Of a stretch of 64,000 nucleotides of DNA, positions 1 through 11,693 are shown piece after piece. Position 1 is the first letter of the stretch; the number at the start of each line of letters is the position of its first letter. The notes beneath the pieces are model-generated. The model made no database searches. It saw nothing but the letters and a program-made list of their open reading frames with translations, and was not told the DNA's origin. The DNA is from Moniliella sp. 'wahieum' (taxonomy: Eukaryota > Basidiomycota > Moniliellomycetes > Moniliellales > Moniliellaceae). The position numbers and the translations under genes were made by a program. The stretch spans positions 186,001-250,000 of the forward strand of contig RSEE01000076.1 of assembly GCA_003971905.1 (NCBI GenBank), in the 5' to 3' direction.

Positions 1-805
1 CGCAGACCGCTAAGCCCTCGACCACGAGGCACAAGCCCTTCCAACGTCTTCCTCACCTCGAGCTTGCTGCCGCCAGCCGTCAGCGCCTTGCCCTCCCGCG
101 ACCCAGCTACCATCTCTCATCAAGGAAAAGGGGGTCGACCGTTTTTATCTACCAGCACCGACGTTTCGTCGGGCTGCAATTGGTTCAACAATTTATGGCC
201 TTGCCCCTTGCCAAGAATCGCCCCTATATGCGCCCCCCTACCGACACCCGCCCACATGGTGGGGCTGTCTGCGCGTATGGGGGAGCTGGCCGCCGCATGG
301 GGGGCTGCCCAACATTGCGTCTATTTTTACCAAGGCCATTTTCCCAACCACCCCCCTCGTCGGCGGGCCCATGGTCCAGGCGGAAGAGCAATGGTATATG
401 GCCTTTCCCTTTCAACTGGCTTACGCACCGTCATGCTGCCGCCTTCTCGCTCCAGCGCATACAGGCCAACGTCGCCTTTGGGCCAGCAACGCTCGGTGCA
501 CGCCTCGCAAACACAGCCGCCATCTCACGCTCTTCCCACCGCCCGCCCGAGGTCCCCCCCTGAGGAGGGGGGAGGCAGTCAAGAAGATGTTTCCCATCTC
601 GACGACTTTCATTCTGCGCACCACGCCTCTTCTCCACACGAGGCTGGTGGGGCTGTTCGACCGCGGCACCTCTGCCGTGCCCGTTCTTCATCGCCTCGTC
701 CGCATCCGGTCGTGGTGGGGCTGTTGGGGCGATGCCCCAATATTCAGCACGTCGACCTTACGCTAACGTTTAACGTAGTACCTTGTGGCAAGCTTCCAGC
801 TTTTA

Positions 806-833
806 GCGTTTAACGTTTAACGTTTAACGTAAC
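806..833. repeat. 7-bp tandem array, AACGTTT unit
   Basis: Three to four units of AACGTTT lie in tandem. Each unit is the palindrome AACGTT plus one T. A shorter relative is at 764-775. Related arrays occur at 32,238-32,285, 41,030-41,065 and 42,520-42,548. Confidence 0.85.
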
Positions 834-888
834 CTGCAACGGGTCACATGCGACGTCATAGAGTCACGCGTCATTGATTTTCACCCAG

Positions 889-914
889 TCATCGATCATC
901 GATCATCGATCATC
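889..914. repeat. 7-bp tandem array, ATCGATC unit
   Basis: About three and a half units of ATCGATC (palindrome ATCGAT plus C) run without interruption. A partial second array begins near 957. The build is the same as for the AACGTTT and ACATGTG arrays: a palindromic hexamer and one spacer base. Confidence 0.85.
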
Positions 915-1365
915 CGCGCCCGCCTGCCTCAGCGCCTTAGCGACAGCGCTGAGGCTCATCGATCATCGTGCATCGAAGGGGATCAGATCGATCAGCGCGC
1001 TCAGCCTGAGCGCTGCTCAGCCGCTCAGCCGCTCAGCCTTCAACGTTCATCCGTTCATCCTCTCATTCGCTCAACGCATTCGGTCTGGGATCCGAGTAGT
1101 GATCGATGATCCAGTGTTACATGTTAGGGACTCTATACTCAGTACATGTCAATCCGACCGAGGACAGGCCGAGGGCGGCGTGTCCCAACTGGCTGCCTCT
1201 GTGCGATTACAAAAAAGATGACTGTTATTTTCCCGCCGAGCCCGTTGGAGGTGCTTGCAGGTGCGGCGAGGTGCGAGGTGCGAGCTCCAGATTAGCGCCT
1301 CTAATTTTATGCGCGTCCAGCACGCCCAGCTTCTAGGTAACCAGTGTCGCGCGTAGCATGATGCA

Positions 1366-1430
1366 TGTGACCTGTGACATGTGACATATGCATGTGACGC
1401 GTGATGCGCGTGACGCGCCCCGCGTGAAGT
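1366..1430. repeat. degenerate 7-bp array of CATGTGA / GCGTGA units
   Basis: The stretch alternates ACATGTG-like units with ACATATG, ACGCGTG and GCGCGTG variants. Spacing is close to seven bases throughout, with GTGA kept as a linker. It looks like a mixed member of the palindrome-plus-one family. Confidence 0.7.
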
Positions 1431-2103
1431 GTGCATCGATTAATGCCCTGTGGAATTATATCAATCGATCGTCAGTGACATTCTCGCAGCCCACCTCCAC
1501 TCTTTTTGGCTTGCAAAACATTCCTGCGATCCCAGAGATTGAATATCCGGGCGTTCCAGGACATCCCGCCAACGCTCAACACGTGCAACGTGCAACGTTC
1601 AAAACAGTGAACTATGGCTAACGACAGCCATAATATCTCGCCGCTGTCATTGAACCCCCGCCACTGCGAATCCTCCATTGCGGTGGTATACATTACAGAG
1701 AAGATGCTTACTTAGTACCTACGCCTTGGCTCAAGGGGGTACGGTGGTGCAGTACAAGAATGGTAAGGCCGGTAAGGCTCACATGTCACATGTATAATCC
1801 CACGGTCGAAACCCATCACAAGAAACAACGTTCACAATCATTCCGTTCAACCACAGCACCTGCAATGGCTAACCACTACATCCGACACTCCTTGCGCGCC
1901 AACAGGGATGCAGAATGAGACTCACTGGATCGCGAAGGCGTTAAACGTTAATCCCGTGGTCGCTTGGTTAACTTGTTACCTCTTTTCCACGCGAATTTAT
2001 GATCGTTATCGTTGTCTCTTGTTTCCGCTTTCCTTGGTACATATACATATTAGGGTTCCTAAATGAACCTTACAATCCTCATAATACCAGCAAATCATAT
2101 GAT

Positions 2104-2203
2104 GTCGGGTTAGCTCAGATGGGAGAGCGTGAGATTGAAGCAGTCTTCAATAGCCGATCCTTTGGATTCCTCAAGGTCCCCGGTTCGATCCCGGGACACG
2201 ACA
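2104..2203 (+). tRNA. tRNA-Phe (GAA), intron-containing
   Basis: The gene folds as a tRNA: acceptor strands 2104-2110 and 2196-2202, a D-arm with GCTC/GAGC, and a T-arm CCCGG-TTCGATC-CCGGG. The anticodon loop reads TTGAAG, giving anticodon GAA. An intron of about 28 bases follows position 37 and contains CTTCAA, which can pair with the anticodon loop as in other eukaryotic tRNA introns. Two pairs are imperfect, acceptor pair 5-68 and anticodon-stem pair 31-39. They could be real or base errors. A T-run follows at 2205. Confidence 0.88.
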
Positions 2204-2718
2204 CTTTTTGGGACTACTCTTGGCACATGTTACACTATTTTGTCTAAACCGCTCATTGAACGTGAACGCGGGAACGTTGAACGTGTTCAACACCCCCCGA
2301 GTCATCGTGCCACCCCGCCTATTCGCGCTTACGAGTTACGAGTTACTAGAGTTACTTCGCATTTGGACATCTACCAGCAACGAGTTGAGCGCTCGGTGAG
2401 CCGCGTTGCACCAACCAACCGGGTGAAGACCGGCTAGCCGAGCCAACCAACCAGTTTGATGCTATCCACCACAAACACCCAAACACCCAAACACCTAGGC
2501 CCAAAGGGCGGCAAGGGCGCACGCTTGCGCGTTCCGATTCGGGTCCGGGAGGATGCATTTGCAGTTGCATTAGACTCGGCTTTACAGGGAGCACATGGAA
2601 AAAAGGGGGCAAGAAAAGGGGGCAAGAAAAGGATGAGAAAAGGATGAGAAAAGGAGGAGAAAATAGAGGGTCACCCTTACCGGCTACCAGCGCGACGGCG
2701 CAACGGCAGAGCGGTGGG
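2204..2718. other. spacer between tRNA-Phe and the SNF5 gene
   Basis: No gene is visible. A short AACGTG/AACGTTG-rich patch lies at about 2,264-2,295. A purine-rich GAAAAGG tandem at about 2,595-2,665 sits just downstream of the stop codon of the minus-strand SNF5 gene. Confidence 0.6.
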
Positions 2719-5700
2719 CTACTTGCTCAGCCGGGCAGTAACGTTAGCGCGATGGGACCGGTTCTTGAGATGGACTTCAAAGTTGGTTAGAGTTTCCCCC
2801 GGGCCAGGCGTGTAGAGTTTTCCAGGACAATCGAGGCAGCGTAAGCGCCATTCGTGCTGTCCTGCGGTATGGTGTCGACCCCCCCTCATGACAGGCACAA
2901 TGTGATCGTGGGGATAGTGGGCGCGCAACTTGGTGAGGTGGCGAGTGAGCCACTCAGGGGGCTCCATCACGGCCATGGGCGGGGCGGAACTAGTTTGGGG
3001 CGGAGGCGACGTCGCACCAGTGGAGGTGGTGACTGCTCGGTTGGACTGGACAGGGAACCTGTCTCGGGCTTTTCGGGAGGTGAGGGGGCCGTCTTGCCCT
3101 GCGGGAGGTTCGAAGGGGCAGAGGCAGGCGAGTGGGTAGGTGCCTCGGTAGTCGAAACGGTGGGAACGGGTGGGTCGCCATCATGCCGGGAAGCGAGAAG
3201 TGTCGCAGGTCCACGGGGGGTGGACTGTTCCTCCACCTCATCATCGCGGTAGTCAGGATCAACTTCCTTCGAAGCTGGTTTACCCCCAGCCGCGATAGGC
3301 GAATCTGCCTCCAATGTGTACTCGACAACACGTATCGTTTTGTTGTTCGCCCATACTGCGCCGCAAGGGACACAAAGTGTCCGGGGTGTCCCGAAGGACC
3401 GGTCCTGCGATTCGCAGCAACTGGGTTGAGTGCCCCACAAATAGCACAGTGCCAAATTCCATCGACCCAATTGGGGTGCAAACGTGGGTCGTCAACCAGA
3501 GTACTCCCGCCTACCGATGAACCCTCTGGACCTAACGGTCGACGCGGTCGACGCCTTGGAGGATCGAGATCTTGCATCCCATCGGATAGGGACTTCGTTT
3601 CGCCCTTTCCAAGCCCACCAGGATACGTAAAGTACATCTGCATGTCCCCAGCCCTTGAGGCGCGCTTGGGCGTTTCTTCCAAGGGCTCAGGGGCCGGTGT
3701 CGGGGTCGACTCGTTAAAGTGCGCATTGGCTGCGGCCGCAGCAGCACGGCGGGAATGGTGAGTACCACCTCCAGTTCCGCGGTCTGTTCCGGTACCCGTA
3801 AGGACCATGGCGGCAAGCACATCGGGGGCAACCGTTTGCCAACCGTACAGGGCTGGGGTTCGGAGGGTCTTTGCGGTTCGCGATCTGGCAGCGCCACAGC
3901 GCCCCTTCGGCCACGAGATTGGCGCTTCTTTCTCCGTGCATCCCGTTCGCGCTCGCGCTCTTGCAATTCCACCTCTGCCTCTGTCAGTTGAGCCAGAACA
4001 GGAGTATGCATCTCCGTTTCCGCTTCGGTACGGTATACGGTTTCGACAGGCGGAAGAAAAGAGGGGGCCAATTCGTCGTTTGGGACGGGTGCGCCATCAA
4101 AGGTGTATCCCACTGCAACGAGACTGCGCAGGTAAATGTCAACTTGTTCTCGAATTTGCTCTGCAATTGCCGTAACAAAGTCGCCTGATAAGCCAAGGTC
4201 GGCTGCCATAGCTTGTGAAAATTGTTCAGGTGCATCGGGGGGACTGGAGAGATCCCATTCAAACTGGTCGATTAGCTGGACCCCACCGATAGTGACGCCA
4301 AGCTACGCAAAATGGATTAGTATCCGAAAAGAAGGGTGAGAAGAGTCAATTCAACATACTTTGATGGGGATCCGCAGGTCTGCGTTGGTCCAACGAGTTG
4401 AGGCCTGCTCGGACTCATTTTTCAGCACGACTGGGTCATCCGCGGGAAGATCAGAGTCGATGACGTTCATGTCCTCGCCCGGGCTAGGATTTAACGCGGC
4501 AAATCGGTCCCGAACAGTTGTCCACCACTGAAGGTCGGCTTCAAGCTCGTGAGACTCGACTGGGGCAGAAACGTGATCATGAATGGCAGAGTGAGGTCGA
4601 ATCGAGGGGAGTGTTGAGGAAGAAGCCAAAAAGGTAGCATGTTGGGTCAACTGTTGATCCATTGCCTCGCGAATGGCCGGTATAAAGACAGAATGAGGCA
4701 GTCCAAGGTCATCACAGAGCATCTGAGCAAAGGACCCAATAGAGCTCAAAGGCTCATGTGCGTTCCAGGTAAATGTATCGGCCAAACGAAGCGGCTCAAT
4801 ATCAAGAGCCAATCGGATTGGAACCAAATCTTCTGCGAGGAGAGCAGAGGCAGAAGTCGCGGCCTCCTTTAAGGCGCTTGAAGAGCCTGGTCCAGGAGGC
4901 TGTGCACTAGGGGCAAGTACTAAAGGCGTAGTCTCACGTGTGGCTGCCGCCGTTGTGGTTGCAACGTTACGATTGCGTCCCCTCCGATTTGAAGTCGTAC
5001 CAGAGGAATTCTCCTGGCCGGTTGACAGAGCTGGTGGTACCAACAATCGGTTTGCTTGGCCCACATGCTTCTCCAACACCAGAGCTCGTCGCTCGGCAGG
5101 ATAAATAAGCTGAACAGACGAAGAACCACCTTTGGTCGTTACGCCCCGAGGCTCTGACATGTTGCACTCCCACCATTGTAGACCAGGCATACCAACTTGA
5201 TCGTGACTGATCTGGGTTGCGCGAGGGTCCGATACGCGCATCTTCTTGGACATTTGCACTGCTTGGCCGTAGACTTGGACCACCTCGCTCATTCGCCGCT
5301 TGGTGCGTTCAAATGCTTGTTGGTATGCTTGATCTCGACCCATAATTGCTAAAAGATCCTCCTCCTCTTGAGGTTTAAGGGGACCGACAACCCCCGCAGC
5401 CACCTGTTCCGAGGACACGGGAACAACGGAGGTATTGGACCTTGTGATGGGCATCCCAGAGGCACTGGTTGGGGGCAAATTCCCCCCCAGCACAGGAGGA
5501 AGTGCAGAATCAACTGCATTGTGAGATGGAGCATGGGGATGGGATGGGGGGGGTACCGGTACCGGGACCGGGACCGGCTCCTGGCCGCGCAGCACCAGAT
5601 GTACCAGCGCTGGGTGGACGTGATCGGCGCATAATCTCCGCTTGATACTGTTGTGACTGCAACTGTTGCTGATGCATCTGTGTGGCCTGCTCCTGAGGGG

Positions 5701-6662
5701 AGTAAGAGCTTTGAGCCAAAGGTGACGAAACGGCAGGGCTCTGGACCCGGGGAAGAGACTGTGTCTGAGCTTGAGCACGAGCTTGCGCCTGGGCCTGGGC
5801 CTGAGCTTGCGTGAGCTTGCGCCTGAGCCTGAGCCTGAGCTGAGCCTGAGCCTGAGCCTGAGCCTGCGCCTGAGCCTGCGCCTGAGCCGGGGACTGACCC
5901 TGAGCCTGAGCCTGAGCTTGAGCTTGAGCTTGAGCCTGAGCATGCGCTTGAGCGAGCTGAGCTTGGCGGAAACGCTCTTGCTGGAGACGGAGCTGTGTCT
6001 GCCTCTGCTGGGCATACGGGTCCGCCTGGTCGGGGGGAGAGATGTGCTGCGCCTGAACTTGAGCTTGAGCTTGAGCTTGAGCTTGAGCCTGAGCTTGAGC
6101 CTGAGCTTGGAGGTGGGCCTGGGCGGCTCGAGCTTGAGCTTGCATCTGCTGTTGCTGGTAGAGCGGCGCAAAGGAAGGGATGCCCGCAGGGTATGAGTCG
6201 TGAGAGGGAGAGGAAACATGGAGGCGGACAGACCCAGCGCCGACGCCTGGGGATGGAGACGACCAAGTTACCATCAGGAAGACGGGGGAGGGGAACGGCG
6301 GCGGCGGCGGCGGGCACCGCCTGGGCTGGGACAACGACGTGGCCCTGCTCCATCAAGAGCTGGAGCGGGGTTCGTGCCCCGCCCTCCCGCGCCGAAAGGG
6401 CAACAGCCTGGAAAAGCAGCCGACGCGGGTCGTTGCCGCTGGGGGCGTTGGAGGCGGGGGTGGGCGTGGGGCCAGGGGTGCCGGTGCCGGTGCCGGTGGC
6501 CGTGGGGCTGGCGGTGCTGGGGGCGGGGGCGGCATGCCCGACGGCACCAGCGCCAGGGCCTGCGCCAGGCGCGGCGGCGTACTGCGCATGCATGCTGCCG
6601 GAGGCGGGGCGTCTCGTCGGGGGCACGCGAGCGGACCAGGCCGGGGGCAAGTCAAGCGGCAA
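2719..6662 (-). CDS. SNF5/SMARCB1-type SWI/SNF chromatin remodelling subunit
   Basis: Core subunit of an ATP-dependent nucleosome remodeller, acting in the nucleus. The N-terminal third is low-complexity: a Gln-Ala repeat (about 5,760-6,150) and Pro/Ser stretches. SNF5 repeat 1 is at about 4,700-4,830, with [20 protein letters not shown] and LCDDLGLP. Repeat 2 begins DLRIPIK near 4,365, is split by an intron at 4302-4359 (GTATGT donor, TACTAAT branch site) and continues LGVTIGG...[13 protein letters not shown]-like zinc finger follows at about 3,345-3,450 (CAICG, then [12 protein letters not shown]). The tail [19 protein letters not shown] at about 2,775-2,835 matches the C-terminus I associate with basidiomycete SNF5 proteins. 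The frame breaks at about 6,245, 5,548 (run of eight G), 3,800, 3,397 and 2,985. The start at 6662 is the most upstream plausible Met and is uncertain. Confidence 0.88.
5760..6150 (-). repeat. imperfect hexamer repeat encoding (Gln-Ala)n in the SNF5 gene
   Basis: Tandem GAGCCT/GAGCTT hexamers on the plus strand read as Gln-Ala dipeptides in the gene's frame. The array is broken near 5,945-6,050 by a non-repeat segment containing [17 protein letters not shown]. Length change in whole hexamers would keep the frame. A related repeat lies in the KH-domain gene at about 56,900-57,005. Confidence 0.85.
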
Positions 6663-7159
6663 GCTTCAAGCGGCAAGCGGCCAGGCGCAGCGCAGCTGAT
6701 GGCGTCTGCCGCCTCCCCCGCTCGGCTCCCAGTCCAGTCCGAACAGCGCCGGCCCAAAGGCTGGCCGCCAGCTCACCGGTAGCGTCAGCCATCGTCGCTT
6801 CAAGCTTCACTAGTACTAGTCGCTGTCATGGCACTCTCCACTGGTTGCGCTGTCCACCACTGCCCCGTGCTGCCCTGGGTAGGGTTGCCTGCTGCTCTCT
6901 TCCGCTGCCCGCTCCCGCCTCTTCACAGGGCTACGTCCCGCACTCGCTAGTCGCAGTGGCGGCCGCCCCCGTCGCCAGACCGTGGCCTCGCTGGAGCAGT
7001 CGTGCAGGAGAGCGGGGGAGGACATAGGCTTCCTGCTGCTTACAACACACTCAGCTGCTTCGATCCGCCGGGCGCATCTGCCTCCGCCTCTGTCACCTCC
7101 TCCTCGCTGTTCGCGGGGGGGGAGGGGAAGTGTTAACAGGCGGCTTATGGTACACCACC
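6663..7159. other. spacer upstream of the SNF5 gene
   Basis: I see no supported gene. The interval holds the 5' flank of the minus-strand SNF5 gene and the 3' flank of the minus-strand Vps68-like gene. GC-rich open frames are present but lack recognisable motifs. Confidence 0.5.
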
Positions 7160-7791
7160 TCAAATCCGCAGTGCGTACGTTGTCTCGTCCGACACGCTCG
7201 TCGCCGTCCAGACCAGCCCACTCGCCAGCAACACGCCCATCGCTTGGCCCAAGTTGGCCACGCCGTACCCCTCGTACCCCTCCCAGGCAGGGACGAGGTA
7301 CTTGACGACCAACACAGCGATGCTGCCGGCGAGGTCGGAAGCGAGGAGGGTCAAGGCCAAGAACAAGCCAACGCGGGCGCATGCCACCTCACGCGCCTCC
7401 GACCCACCCCACTCGTCCCCGTCCTCAGAATGGTCTTGTCCAACGCACTGATCCCAACCAGGCCCAGCAGGCCCAGCACACCAGGTACCCAATCAACAAA
7501 GGAGATGCGCACCGGCGGAACCTTTCCTTCCGGCAAACCGTGCCGTACACGACCGGAACTGGTGATGCATGCGTCCAAGAAAATCCACCACCCGAGTGCG
7601 AAGCAAGCGCCCGCGAGGTACAGCAAGACGAGTGCCGGCTTGGCCAGAGGGAAGACGGTAGGGAGGGAAAAGCCACTCTGCACACCCGCGAGGGGTCTCC
7701 AGAAGACATCGGGGAAATGGGATTCGCCTCGGGGTGGGTGAGGAGTTGGGGGTGGCAAGGGGCCTGGGTAGAGCGGAGCGGCTGGTGGCAA
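7160..7791 (-). CDS. Vps68/TMEM50-family endosomal membrane protein
   Basis: Small tetraspan protein of the Vps68/TMEM50 family, which in yeast works with Vps55 in late endosome to vacuole traffic. The sequence shows a first membrane segment ending ALGWWIFLDACITSS, the family motif VRISFVDWVPGVLG, then GISALDK. Two further hydrophobic segments follow (ARVGLFLALTLLASDLAGS and YGVANLGQAMGVLLASG). The length, about 200 residues, fits the family. The frame changes once near 7,420, between ALDK and the third segment. I read this as a single-base indel, because the protein continues as expected in the next frame. The Met at 7791 is provisional; a proline-rich N-terminus precedes the first helix. 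Confidence 0.8.
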
Positions 7792-8746
7792 CCAAGGGAG
7801 GAGGAGAAGGAGGGTGGTTTGGTTCCATCCTACATGGTGCCGCTTGTCGCCGAGCCCACCGTGGGTGGCATCGCAATTGGCTCGGGCGCAGGGCTGAAAT
7901 GTTGAAAGAGGTGCTGCGTGTTAGAGCACACTCCGTCGTTGTTCATTTAATTGCGATGCAACGCCCTGGTTTGTGCCGCGAAGAACCTATCCACAACCTG
8001 CGTCTGTGGGTGCACACACGAACCCCCCCCACCCACCCGATCCCCTTCGCCGCAGCAACGGGCACAGAGGAGGTGCTGTGGACACCGCGCGTCTCGTGTT
8101 TCGGAAATCCATATGGAGCACGATGCCCAGTTGAAGCTCTCTGTATTCCGTAACCATATCATGGACAGGGCTTAAGGCTGGGACAGGGAAACGCTGCGCC
8201 TACTAAAACCGACCCGCTCATCGGAGCACATGTCGGGCCATCGGGCATCTCGTTTTGGGTTGTACGGTCCCACAGTTTCCTCCAACAGGAGCGCCTGTGC
8301 ACAGCAACCCAACTCCACCCACATCTCCCGTCTACAACTACACATGACTACTACAGGCTTCAGGTCTCCGGTGGTAAGCATTACTGCGCTGGTGGTCGTT
8401 CGCCGCGTACCTCGAAGGGAAAATGTCCAATACTACCCTCCACCGGGCCGTGGGCGGGCCCTCTGCCGTTGACACGACCACGATAGGGTACCATACGATA
8501 CCATACGGCGGGAATCGTGCCACACACAAAACCCACACAACGGTCCCGCTGCCTACTGTGTGGACGTTGAAGGGCCAAACAAACAAGGCATGCATGGGAA
8601 ACTCCCCCGAGCCCGCAGGCAGTCCAAGCAGACCGGCCCCGAACCCGAATCCGAACCGAACCCGACCAACCGATCCATTACGGCAGCCCCAGGGCAAACA
8701 AACGACAGACACGGCGACAAGCGCTACTAGGGCGCTGCAGGGCACA
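7792..8746. other. spacer with a solo fragment of the dispersed repeat
   Basis: No gene is supported. A 60-bp fragment of the dispersed repeat lies at 8162-8222. The rest is unique GC-rich sequence. Confidence 0.5.
8162..8222 (-). repeat. repeat copy C: 3'-flank fragment of the dispersed repeat
   Basis: The core GCTTAAGGCTGGGACAGGG, then AAACGCT..CGCCTA..AAACCGACCCG, matches the flank of copy B at about 44,370-44,412 and the reverse complement of copy A near 32,975-33,025. Only the flank downstream of the coding part is kept here. Confidence 0.85.
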
Positions 8747-11363
8747 TCAGCACCTACCTGGGCGCGTGCAAACACGCTGCGCGCCCACACGCATCTTAAG
8801 GCCAAGGCGTCTTGCCCAGCAACTTGAGCGGAGCTTCGGTCCCCCCTCGCCTTCCTCCTCCTCTTCTGCGTCCTGGGCGTCCGGTTCCGAGGCCAGCGGT
8901 CCCTCAGGTTCGGAGAGCCAACGGGTGGCCCGCGGCTGCTGGAACTTGGTCGGGGCGTGGAACTGCGGGACGTGTCAGTGGCATTGGCACTGGCACTGGC
9001 ACTGGCCACGCGGCGTGCCCTGTCGTCCTCTGCTCTACGCTGAGCAACCGAGTTGCCAAACATGGGCAAGAGGTATCGTTCGTCGATTTTTTGGAACCAT
9101 TGGCCGTCACGGAAGATGAGGCCAGCGCGGTCGATGAGGTGGCGGGCTGTTGCGCCGCCCGACCGGGCCTCAGTCAAGTCCAAGGCCGATGGCCCTTGAG
9201 CTTCGGCTTCGGCTTGGCCTTGACCTTCGCCTTCGGGGGCACCCCACGCATCGTCCTCGCCGCCATGCAGCATGGCGGCCGTGGTAGCAAGGAAGGAATT
9301 GTGTCGGCTGTGAGGGGAGCGTACTACGGCCGTATCCCTTCCCGGCAAACTTCTTGGTCGTCCACTCGGGTCCGGGGGCGGTAAGAGGGAGGCGGGTGGG
9401 TAGGCGCCCTCGTCGCCCTGTGCGCTGGACGAGGCAGGCGAAGCTTCATTGAGCAACTGTTCGCCCTCATCATCGTGGTACGAGCCACTGTGGCGCAATC
9501 CGTTGCGAGAACGGCGTCGACGGAGTGGGGGCCCCGAAACCGAAGCCAAGCGCACCGTGATCCCGTACCGGGCAAACAGGTTGCTCGTCGTCCGAATCGG
9601 CATCTTCGTCGTCGTCACGCCCATCCGAATCCCCAAATCTCCAACATTTGTGCCGTCGTACCACCAAAGATGATGACTGTCAATACGACCGTAACCAGCA
9701 CCGTGGTCTGCAGTGCCACCGCATGTTCTCCCTCAATCCCAGCCGATAGGGCAAACCCGACGGCCCCCGCAGGCCAGCCCAAAAGAGCATAATCTGGTAC
9801 TCGCGTGGCAACTCCTCCTTGTCCCCGGAGGATGTGGTGAGGGACGGGAGGGACGAGGTGCGTGGTGCCCGCCGGTGTCGGCGTACAAAGTTAACCACAT
9901 TGGCAATGGGGAACACGGCGCAGTAGCGCGACACACGACGGCAACGACGGTGATAATGATAAATAGGGGCTTGTAAACCAACTCGGCCTGAGTGAAGAGG
10001 GACAGACCAAGGTAGATGAAGATAAAGTTCTCGGATAACTTGAAGGGAATGGTCAGTATCAATGCTCAATGCATGACAATAATAAAAGTACAGAGTGCAG
10101 ACAAGGGAGCTGGGGCAACGTACGCTGGCCATGGTCTGAAGTGTGTACTTGGTTGTTTTTTGGGAGCGGCGGGACATGTTGTGGTAGGCATAATGTTTGA
10201 GAGTGATACCGCAAAAGAGAAGCGAGACGATACCGGACATGGTCACCGAGTTGGAAAAGAAGTAAGAGGTGTAGCGATAAGGATACCAGGCAGCTCTCCA
10301 GTTCGGGGTAGAGGGCCAAATTGGAGTGCTTGAGCATCAAGCTGCACGCCAGGCCAAAACAGACACCCAAAAGCATCGAAAGAGTAAAGATGATATGAAC
10401 AAGCCAAAGCCATGGAAGACGGAGCTGAGCATGATCTCCTTGCCTCGGAATTTGGAAAGTGTGTCAAACATCACAATCGACACGGCATCGTTCAAGATCG
10501 ATTCGCCAAAAATGACCGATAGAGCTGGGATCGACCTTGTAGACTTGAAGATGGCCAGGATGGTCACTGGGTCGGTCGCGCTGAGAGTCGAACCAAAAAT
10601 GAGGCAGTCAAGAAGGGTGAGAGGCAGGTGCTCAAGACGCAACAGGGACCATGCCCACACAATCACGCCTACCACGACAGCCGAGATGAATGTGCCGGCA
10701 AAGGCGAAGGCGAGGATGACTGCAAAATTGCGGAAGAAGTTGCCTTGGCGCAGTCGTAGCCTGATGCAAGGATGATAGGCGGGAGGAGGACGTTGAGCAT
10801 GATGGTGTTGGAAAAGGACAGCATATTTTGTACTTGGTCTCCAGGCGTAGGCGAAGGATGCACCCGACAAACATGCCGGCAAACAGGCCAACGATGGTTT
10901 CGTGCACGGCGGTGATCTTACGGACCTTGAGGTAGTAGCTTGTCCAGAACGACAAGATGAGCAGGGCGAGGACGAGGAAGAGAGCCAAGGAGGAGAAGCG
11001 CTCGGTCTGCTCTGCCTCAGGCGGCGGCGGCTCGGCGCTGCCTTGGCTGCCGTTGGTGGCACTGGGCAGTGGGGAGGAGGGCTGGCGGTGCCGAGGAGGA
11101 AGGGAGGGGGTGGCGGGTGTCGGGGTGGGCAGCACGACGGGTGCGCCGTTGCCTCCTCCGCCGGCAGCAACGAGAGTGGCGGCAGCGAGGATGGCCAGCG
11201 GCGAGCGCTGCTGCGCGCTGGACGAAGGCAGTCCTGCAGCGCCTGGATCGCCCAGGCGGGCCAGACGACGAGGGCATGGAGGGCAGGCGGGATGGATGCG
11301 CGGCGGCGCGGCGGTCGTGGCTGTGGTGCTGATGGCGCGGGCGCTGGGCCGGTGTGGTGGCAT
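8747..11363 (-). CDS. endosomal-type Na+/H+ exchanger (NHX1/SLC9A6-like)
   Basis: Cation/proton antiporter of endosome or vacuole membranes. After a Pro/Ser-rich N-terminus with a hydrophobic signal-like segment come the family motifs: VLLPPIILASGYD (~10,780), FGSTLSATDPVTILAIF (~10,560), FGESILNDAVSIVMFD (~10,480), HYAYHNMS (~10,170), SENFIFIYLGLSLF (~10,010) and YQIMLFWAGLRG (~9,790). The tail holds an Asp-rich stretch (~9,600) and DGQWFQKIDERYLLPMF (~9,080), which resembles the end of yeast Nhx1. An intron at 10039-10123 has a GTACGT donor and a TGATACTGAC branch region. One frameshift is exact: at 9763-9767 a run of five C should be six to restore RGAVGFALSAG. Others lie near 10,830, 10,760, 10,390 and 9,630. 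The 3' end is uncertain; I chose an acidic tail ending at 8747. Confidence 0.88.
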
Positions 11364-11693
11364 GCTGGGCCTGCTAAGCTAATTGGGTGGGATCGCCGCG
11401 CGGAACCAGCTGCGCGCCGCGTTCCGCCCTGCGCCCGCCGGGAGGATGTAGTGGCTGGCGAGACAGAAGACTGAGGTGAGGCATTATTGGGCTTGACGCA
11501 GCAACCGGCCGCAGCCGCCATTGCCAGTTTCAAAAACCCATCGTCCGTCCACTTTAACGTGGCAGTAAATTTGACTCGGCCCCCCTTCTTCTCCGCGCCG
11601 CTCCGTCCAGCCCGTGTCACCGTCACCCCTGCGCAGTCCAGTCAGGAAGCGCATTCGTCCCCGGCCTCTCTCCCACACACACCCCCCCCCATC
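11364..11693. promoter_or_regulatory. shared promoter region of exchanger and glutamate 5-kinase
   Basis: The 330 bp lie between two divergent start codons. The kinase side ends in a C-rich run just before ATCATGAC. I see no clear TATA box and no binding site I can name. Confidence 0.5.

Larger units (their letters stand above)
1..2103. other. gene-poor region with short-period repeats
   Basis: I recognise no gene here. Open frames exist in 64-813 on several frames, but none shows a known domain and the composition is low-complexity Pro/Arg/Ser. The stretch holds several short tandem arrays: AACGTTT units at 806-833, ATCGATC units at 889-914, and CATGTGA/GCGTGA-like units at 1366-1430. The part from 1,440 to 2,100 is unique-looking AT-richer DNA with no visible coding signal. 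Confidence 0.6.

Noticed and set aside
64-813. 249-codon open frame and overlapping frames at the left end
   Set aside because: Low-complexity composition, open in several frames at once, and no domain or intron signals. It looks like a GC-rich chance ORF.
5771-6196. Plus-strand Leu/Ser-Leu repeat ORF opposite the SNF5 gene
   Set aside because: It is the antisense of the (Gln-Ala)n repeat and has no independent coding evidence.
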